64,000 nt of DNA, from positions 17,434-81,433 of the forward strand of contig JAFVAY010000015.1 of assembly GCA_017480325.1 (NCBI GenBank), given 5' to 3'. The DNA comes from Clostridiales bacterium. GTDB lineage: Bacteria; Bacillota; Clostridia; Saccharofermentanales; Saccharofermentanaceae. The stretch's first letter is position 1; every line of letters starts with the position of its first letter. A program made the position numbers and the translations under genes. Shown here piece by piece: positions 63,958-64,000 of the stretch. The notes beneath the pieces are model-generated. The model did not search any database and had not been told where the DNA came from. It saw only the letters and a list, made by a program, of their open reading frames with translations.

Positions 63958-64000
63958 GGCGGCCATCACGCTGCCACCTCTTTACTTAAGTATTTTGCTC

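Overview
The window comes from a Gram-positive plant-fibre degrader, most likely of the class Clostridia (Bacillota) and probably a gut or rumen organism. This is inferred from gene content: strong AGGAGG-type ribosome sites, an LPXTG surface protein, Dlt-like genes, an ECF sigma factor with a zinc-finger anti-sigma, and pectin and mannan catabolism. GC content is moderate and most genes lie on the minus strand. No species can be named from the sequence.

Left region, 1 to 12.4 kb: a pectin and galacturonate island. The minus-strand operon uxaC, uxaB, uxaA, kduI, kduD, an alpha/beta esterase, a pectin methylesterase and a GH43 enzyme (cut by the window edge) starts from a near-consensus promoter with a LacI-type operator. 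An identical operator lies before the adjacent lacI-type gene. kdgK and kdgA follow, divergent from an IclR-family (KdgR-like) regulator. Their shared intergenic region carries three copies of a 15-bp motif. Together these genes take saturated and unsaturated galacturonate to pyruvate and glyceraldehyde 3-phosphate. No sugar transporter or pectate lyase is visible.

Middle-left, 12.4 to 32 kb: diguanylate cyclases, an ABC exporter, a nuclease-like orphan, an AlkD-type repair protein, a DUF4214/transglutaminase protein, a mannan pair (AGE-family isomerase and GH2 beta-mannosidase), an ECF sigma/anti-sigma/DUF4097 operon, tRNA-Ser, a DtxR regulator, HisRS, a DUF4214 protein and a PAP2 phosphatase operon, and a glycosyltransferase with DUF2304.

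Centre, 32 to 43.3 kb: rplM-rpsI, then a large minus-strand operon that starts with purF. It continues with three tandem membrane-anchored Ig-like/transglutaminase paralogues, a DltA-like adenylating enzyme, a carrier protein, an MBOAT acyltransferase, an SGNH protein and a lipoprotein. This resembles D-alanylation machinery, but key residues differ (Gly where Bacillus DltA has its chirality-selecting Cys; Cys for the SGNH Ser). It is the best candidate here for an undescribed cell-surface modification system.

Right, 43.3 to 64 kb: radical SAM protein, thioredoxin, SGNH lipoprotein, three tRNAs (Gly-GCC, Gly-CCC, Cys-GCA), HAD phosphatase, LUD protein, thioester/SpaA/LPXTG adhesin, GH26 mannanase, a NatAB-like ABC exporter whose last permease is fused to a CPBP protease, a FecCD-type metallophore ABC importer, an SNase lipoprotein, a third diguanylate cyclase, and metY preceded by a possible 18-codon leader ORF.

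Three intergenic regions (about 15.97, 27.09 and 63.70 kb) contain paired heptamers in the geometry 7-5-7-loop-7-5-7. The heptamer sequence differs between loci while the geometry is kept. I could not match this to a repeat family I know.
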